Assembly (NCBI GenBank): GCA_029561505.1
Contig: JAKQXK010000278.1
Span: forward strand, 1 to 7,261
Length of the DNA: 7,261 bases
Direction of reading: 5' to 3'
DNA from: Spirochaetota bacterium
GTDB lineage: Bacteria; Spirochaetota; Leptospiria; Turneriellales; Turneriellaceae
This document shows positions 4,649 through 7,261 of the stretch, one piece after another. The notes below the pieces were generated by a model. It ran no database searches. It was not told the DNA's origin and worked only from the letters and a program-made list of their open reading frames with translations. A program made the translations under genes and the position numbers. Each line of letters starts with the position of its first letter. The stretch's first letter is position 1.

Positions 4649-6715
4649 ATGGCCCGCGCGTTCAAGATCGATCGCCGGGAAACAGTTTTCAGGTTTGCGG
4701 CCGTTTTCTGGGGCTTTGCGTTTATTCACACGTTTCGCTGGCTGTTAGATACGTTCTTCCCTTTTTACCGCAATTTTTTTCCGCTGTCGCAATTTGCGCT
4801 GTTGCTTTTCGCCATAGCTTTCGCGGCAGCGTCGTTCTATGGCGCGGCGAAAAAGCCAATGCGCTCGTTTCTGGCGGCTCTGCTGCTTGTTGCGCTTGCC
4901 GGCGCCGGCTTTGCCGTTACGTTCAGGCAGCTCGGCAGCGAGACTGCGTATCTGCTGTTGCCCGTACCGCTTAGCCTGCTGGCACTCATCATTTGGTATT
5001 CGCTTTCGCAGCACCTCTTTGTCTTTCAACCCGCCAAAATTTTTGTGCTCGCGGGCGCTGCCGCGGCGCTGCTCACGCCCAAAGTTACAGAACAGGCGTG
5101 GTTAGGCCCGGCGGTCGCTGGCCTAGCCATCATCGTTTCGAGACTGCAGAAACCCCGGCAATGGGAAATTCAGCACGAACGCCTCGTGAATCTGCGGCAG
5201 TTGATCGATTTTCTGCGCTACCTGTTTCTCGCGCAGGCGTTTCACGCCACGCTCGGTCAAAACCGCCCCAACCTCGCGCTCGTGCTCGCTATCACACTCG
5301 CGGGAATCTCGGTTCCACAGCTCATTCGCCTGCTCGGCGCCGTGAGGCCGCATATACAGAGTGGGCTGCTCTTTCTGCCATTGGTCTTTACCGGGCTTGC
5401 GGCGATCTTCAACCTCGTACACTATAACTTCTGGGGGGCAATTGCCTACAGCGCGCTTGCTATCTGGGAAAGCATCTATTTCTCAAAAGCTCACGAAGTT
5501 TATCTGAAGCGCGAGAAGATTCTGGCCGGCACGGCTCTTGCCGCCGCATTTATCGCCTATTATATCGCGACTGAATGGCTGCAAATTTTGTCAGGTCTGC
5601 TCGTGATCGTGGTGCTCACCGGTGTTACGATTTATGTGGCAAAGGCCTGGCGCAAGACGATCACGACGCTTTTCGCGCTTTCGGCAGCAACGTGGATGCT
5701 ATCGGTGCAATGGAAATACTCGAATTCGGTGACGCGCGAATTCTTTAAGCCGCAATCTCTGCGACTAAAACAGCCGCAGCTGCCCGACACGGGTCTTTTG
5801 ATGACGATTGTTAACCTGCAAAAAAGTACCGGCCGCAGCATCTACACGAACCTGCTGCCCGATACCCTGCTAAATGACCCCGTCTGGCAGGGGCAGAATT
5901 TTTATGCGCTTGAGGCAAATGCGGCAAATCTGGTTCTGCGACTCGGTTATACCTGCTACGTTCAGCAACGCCAGATAACCTATATTTTTGACGAGCAGAG
6001 CCTGGGCATTTATGCAGAATCATATGCTCTGATAGCGCTTCAGCAACTCATGCAATACCTGCCCGCATGCGAATTTTTTGTAGCCGACAAATCGCAGCTG
6101 AGGTCGATCAAGAATCTCTCGCAGGTTATTCAGACCGATGCGCGGTTGCTGCAGAACATAACGCCTGATGATGCAGCGAAACTGCTGAGCCTTGCCCGCG
6201 CCGTGAAGCGCAATGATCTGATGGCAGAGGCGCAGCAACTCTACGAAGAGGTTTACCGTTTCTATAAAGACGATGCTGTTTTCTTGCGCGAGTTATCGTC
6301 GATCGCTGCGGCGCGGGGGCTCATCGACCGGCAAATTGAAATTCTGAACAGCATCGTTGCCCTGAAACAGGGTGGCACGACCTATGACAAAAAGCTACTC
6401 ATGGAGCTTTATGCGCTCAAGCGCGACCCGAAACGCAGCGCCGCGCTCGCGTATGAAATTCTGAACGATGGCGCCGAATCACCGCTCGCGATCTATTCAT
6501 TTTTACAGAAACTCTTCTCTGAACCGTTCGACCGCAATGAGATGCAGTCGCTTTTTCAAAAACTCTCGCAATACCAACCCAAAACAGATTTTGAAGTGAT
6601 CAAGTTTTCGGGTTTAAAGCGCGCGATCGAAGACCAACTCAAGCAGAACCCGACTTACGACCGCAAGTTTCATGACGAAAACCACAGGCAAGAGTTCATA
6701 ACTTTTCCAGAATAG
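4649..6715 (+). CDS. Large polytopic membrane protein with C-terminal helical-repeat (TPR-like) domain, unknown function
   Basis: I do not recognise this 688-residue protein. Residues 1-355 are strongly hydrophobic and could hold about twelve membrane helices (near 15-35, 46-66, 72-92, 99-119, 128-145, 150-166, 187-200, 206-224, 236-256, 262-278, 290-332 as two, 337-355). The second half is soluble. Residues 375-500 look like a mixed alpha/beta domain (TGLLMTIVNLQKSTGRS, LRLGYTCYVQQRQITYIF). From about 505 to 665 there are paired amphipathic helices with TPR-like texture (DDAAKLLSLARAVKRNDLMAEAQQ, seen in blocks; LYEEVYRFYKDDAVFLREL; KKLLMELYALKRDPKRSAAL), so a protein-binding scaffold is likely. 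I see no catalytic motif, transporter signature or signal peptide. It begins seven bases after exbD, with no strong ribosome site, in the place where a tonB- or tolA-like effector often sits. A role as ExbB-ExbD partner is inferred from position only. Confidence 0.85.
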   Translation: MARAFKIDRRETVFRFAAVFWGFAFIHTFRWLLDTFFPFYRNFFPLSQFALLLFAIAFAAASFYGAAKKPMRSFLAALLLVALAGAGFAVTFRQLGSETAYLLLPVPLSLLALIIWYSLSQHLFVFQPAKIFVLAGAAAALLTPKVTEQAWLGPAVAGLAIIVSRLQKPRQWEIQHERLVNLRQLIDFLRYLFLAQAFHATLGQNRPNLALVLAITLAGISVPQLIRLLGAVRPHIQSGLLFLPLVFTGLAAIFNLVHYNFWGAIAYSALAIWESIYFSKAHEVYLKREKILAGTALAAAFIAYYIATEWLQILSGLLVIVVLTGVTIYVAKAWRKTITTLFALSAATWMLSVQWKYSNSVTREFFKPQSLRLKQPQLPDTGLLMTIVNLQKSTGRSIYTNLLPDTLLNDPVWQGQNFYALEANAANLVLRLGYTCYVQQRQITYIFDEQSLGIYAESYALIALQQLMQYLPACEFFVADKSQLRSIKNLSQVIQTDARLLQNITPDDAAKLLSLARAVKRNDLMAEAQQLYEEVYRFYKDDAVFLRELSSIAAARGLIDRQIEILNSIVALKQGGTTYDKKLLMELYALKRDPKRSAALAYEILNDGAESPLAIYSFLQKLFSEPFDRNEMQSLFQKLSQYQPKTDFEVIKFSGLKRAIEDQLKQNPTYDRKFHDENHRQEFITFPE

Positions 6716-6748
6716 GCCAGATAAGGCGGATCTCAACCGCAGATACGA

Positions 6749-7261
6749 TCAGTGCCGTGTGCGGTTCATGCGGTCTGAAGCATCGCGCAGAAATTTCTTC
6801 TCGGCGTTGGTAAGGCTCTTCATGCCGTCGCGTGAAATTTTATCGAGAATTGCGTCAATGCGCGCCTCGTGAATCGCGGGTTCGCCTTTGGTGCCGCCGC
6901 TAACCGTACCCGATGGCACGTAAACTGACTCTCGCCTGAAACGCGCTGCGAACGCGCTGAACATCTTTCCGAGGCGCGAAGGCTCGCCGCCCGTCAGAAG
7001 CAGCAATAACCCTGCAGCGACGAGCCCGCCAAGGTGGCCGGCGGCCGAAAGTACAAACGGTGCCGAAGATACTGCATAGGAAAGCGCGATCACGCCGGTA
7101 ATGAGCGCAACAAATTTCATGCGCACCGGAAACAGAAAAAAGAACCACACCTGACGCTCTGGCCAGTAGATTGCGTAGGCGATCAAAAGGCCAAGATTGA
7201 CCCCTGCCGATGAAAAGAACACATCGCCGCGCATCGCGGGAAAAGCAGCACCGAGCCCCAG
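6749..7261 (-). CDS. Rhomboid-family intramembrane protease-like protein, 5' part missing
   Basis: The frame is open to the right edge and gives 170 C-terminal residues; the true start lies outside, so the ATG at 7234 is probably internal. Rhomboids are inner-membrane serine proteases with a Ser-His dyad that cut membrane helices. Seen: LGLLIAYAIYWPERQVWFF followed by LFPVRMKF, the typical helix 4-5 stretch (usually A-x-LFPNR...LFFxFPVPxK), and AAGHLGGLVAAG with the catalytic-type His encoded at 7036-7034. The serine motif is odd: where GASGAVFGLL is usual there is SSAGVNLGLL (encoded from 7213), so in the simplest alignment Ala replaces the nucleophile and Ser is one place early. After the last helix comes a linker and a small helical tail (RIDAILDKISRDGMKSLTNA, then EKKFLRDAS), a tail I have seen on many rhomboids (DUF6576-like). 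Family is well supported; activity is uncertain. Confidence 0.85.
   Translation of the reverse strand: MGLGAAFPAMRGDVFFSSAGVNLGLLIAYAIYWPERQVWFFFLFPVRMKFVALITGVIALSYAVSSAPFVLSAAGHLGGLVAAGLLLLLTGGEPSRLGKMFSAFAARFRRESVYVPSGTVSGGTKGEPAIHEARIDAILDKISRDGMKSLTNAEKKFLRDASDRMNRTRH

Noticed and set aside
4993..5427. Plus-strand frame of 144 codons inside the 688-residue gene
   Set aside because: Arg- and Ala-rich translation typical of an out-of-frame shadow; the overlapping frame is a long, coherent membrane protein.
3621..6715. Zorya-type defence system (ZorA-ZorB motor with effectors)
   Set aside because: The motor proteins are short ExbB/ExbD forms: the first lacks the long cytoplasmic tail of ZorA, the second lacks a peptidoglycan-binding OmpA-like domain, and the third gene shows no helicase or nuclease motif.
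6726..6740. Possible terminator hairpin GCGG/CCGC between the 688-residue gene and the rhomboid gene
   Set aside because: The stem is only four base pairs with a seven-base loop and no T-run on either strand.

Overview
The window looks like part of a Gram-negative-type (diderm) bacterial chromosome with base composition a little above 50% GC. It is densely packed: ten protein genes, none interrupted by a gap longer than about 110 bases. The diderm inference rests on lpxC (lipid A synthesis) and on an ExbB/ExbD proton-driven motor pair. One protein carries a relaxed lipoprotein signal with Asn just before the Cys. Spirochaetes tolerate that kind of lipobox, and together with the mid-range GC this would suit a Leptospirales-type spirochaete such as Turneriella. 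That placement is a weak inference and no search was possible. I see no RNA gene, CRISPR array, insertion sequence or long repeat.

Layout. On the minus strand from 1453 down to the left edge, a cation diffusion facilitator (CDF) metal transporter is followed by lpxC, whose start overlaps the transporter stop by one base; lpxC runs off the window. Reading away from the same short divergent gap, on the plus strand, is a SAM-dependent methyltransferase with an N-terminal export/lipoprotein signal, then, one base later, an 88-residue cysteine-rich protein. This pair converges on a minus-strand pair: a small three-helix membrane protein (3510-3166) and a biotin-protein ligase lacking the DNA-binding domain (3162-2479). 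A second divergent gap (3511-3620) separates that pair from a plus-strand three-gene unit (3621-6715): an ExbB/TolQ-type channel protein, an ExbD/TolR-type protein, and a 688-residue polytopic membrane protein with a large soluble, partly helical-repeat C-terminal half. The right edge holds the C-terminal part of a minus-strand rhomboid-family membrane protein.

How they fit together. Most genes concern the envelope or metals. LpxC is a zinc enzyme and is translationally linked to a metal transporter. The ExbB-ExbD pair has no TonB or TolA beside it; instead the large unknown membrane protein is tightly joined to it and is the best candidate for something undescribed. The exported-looking methyltransferase with its Cys-rich partner is the second most interesting unit, followed by the rhomboid with an unusual active-site sequence.
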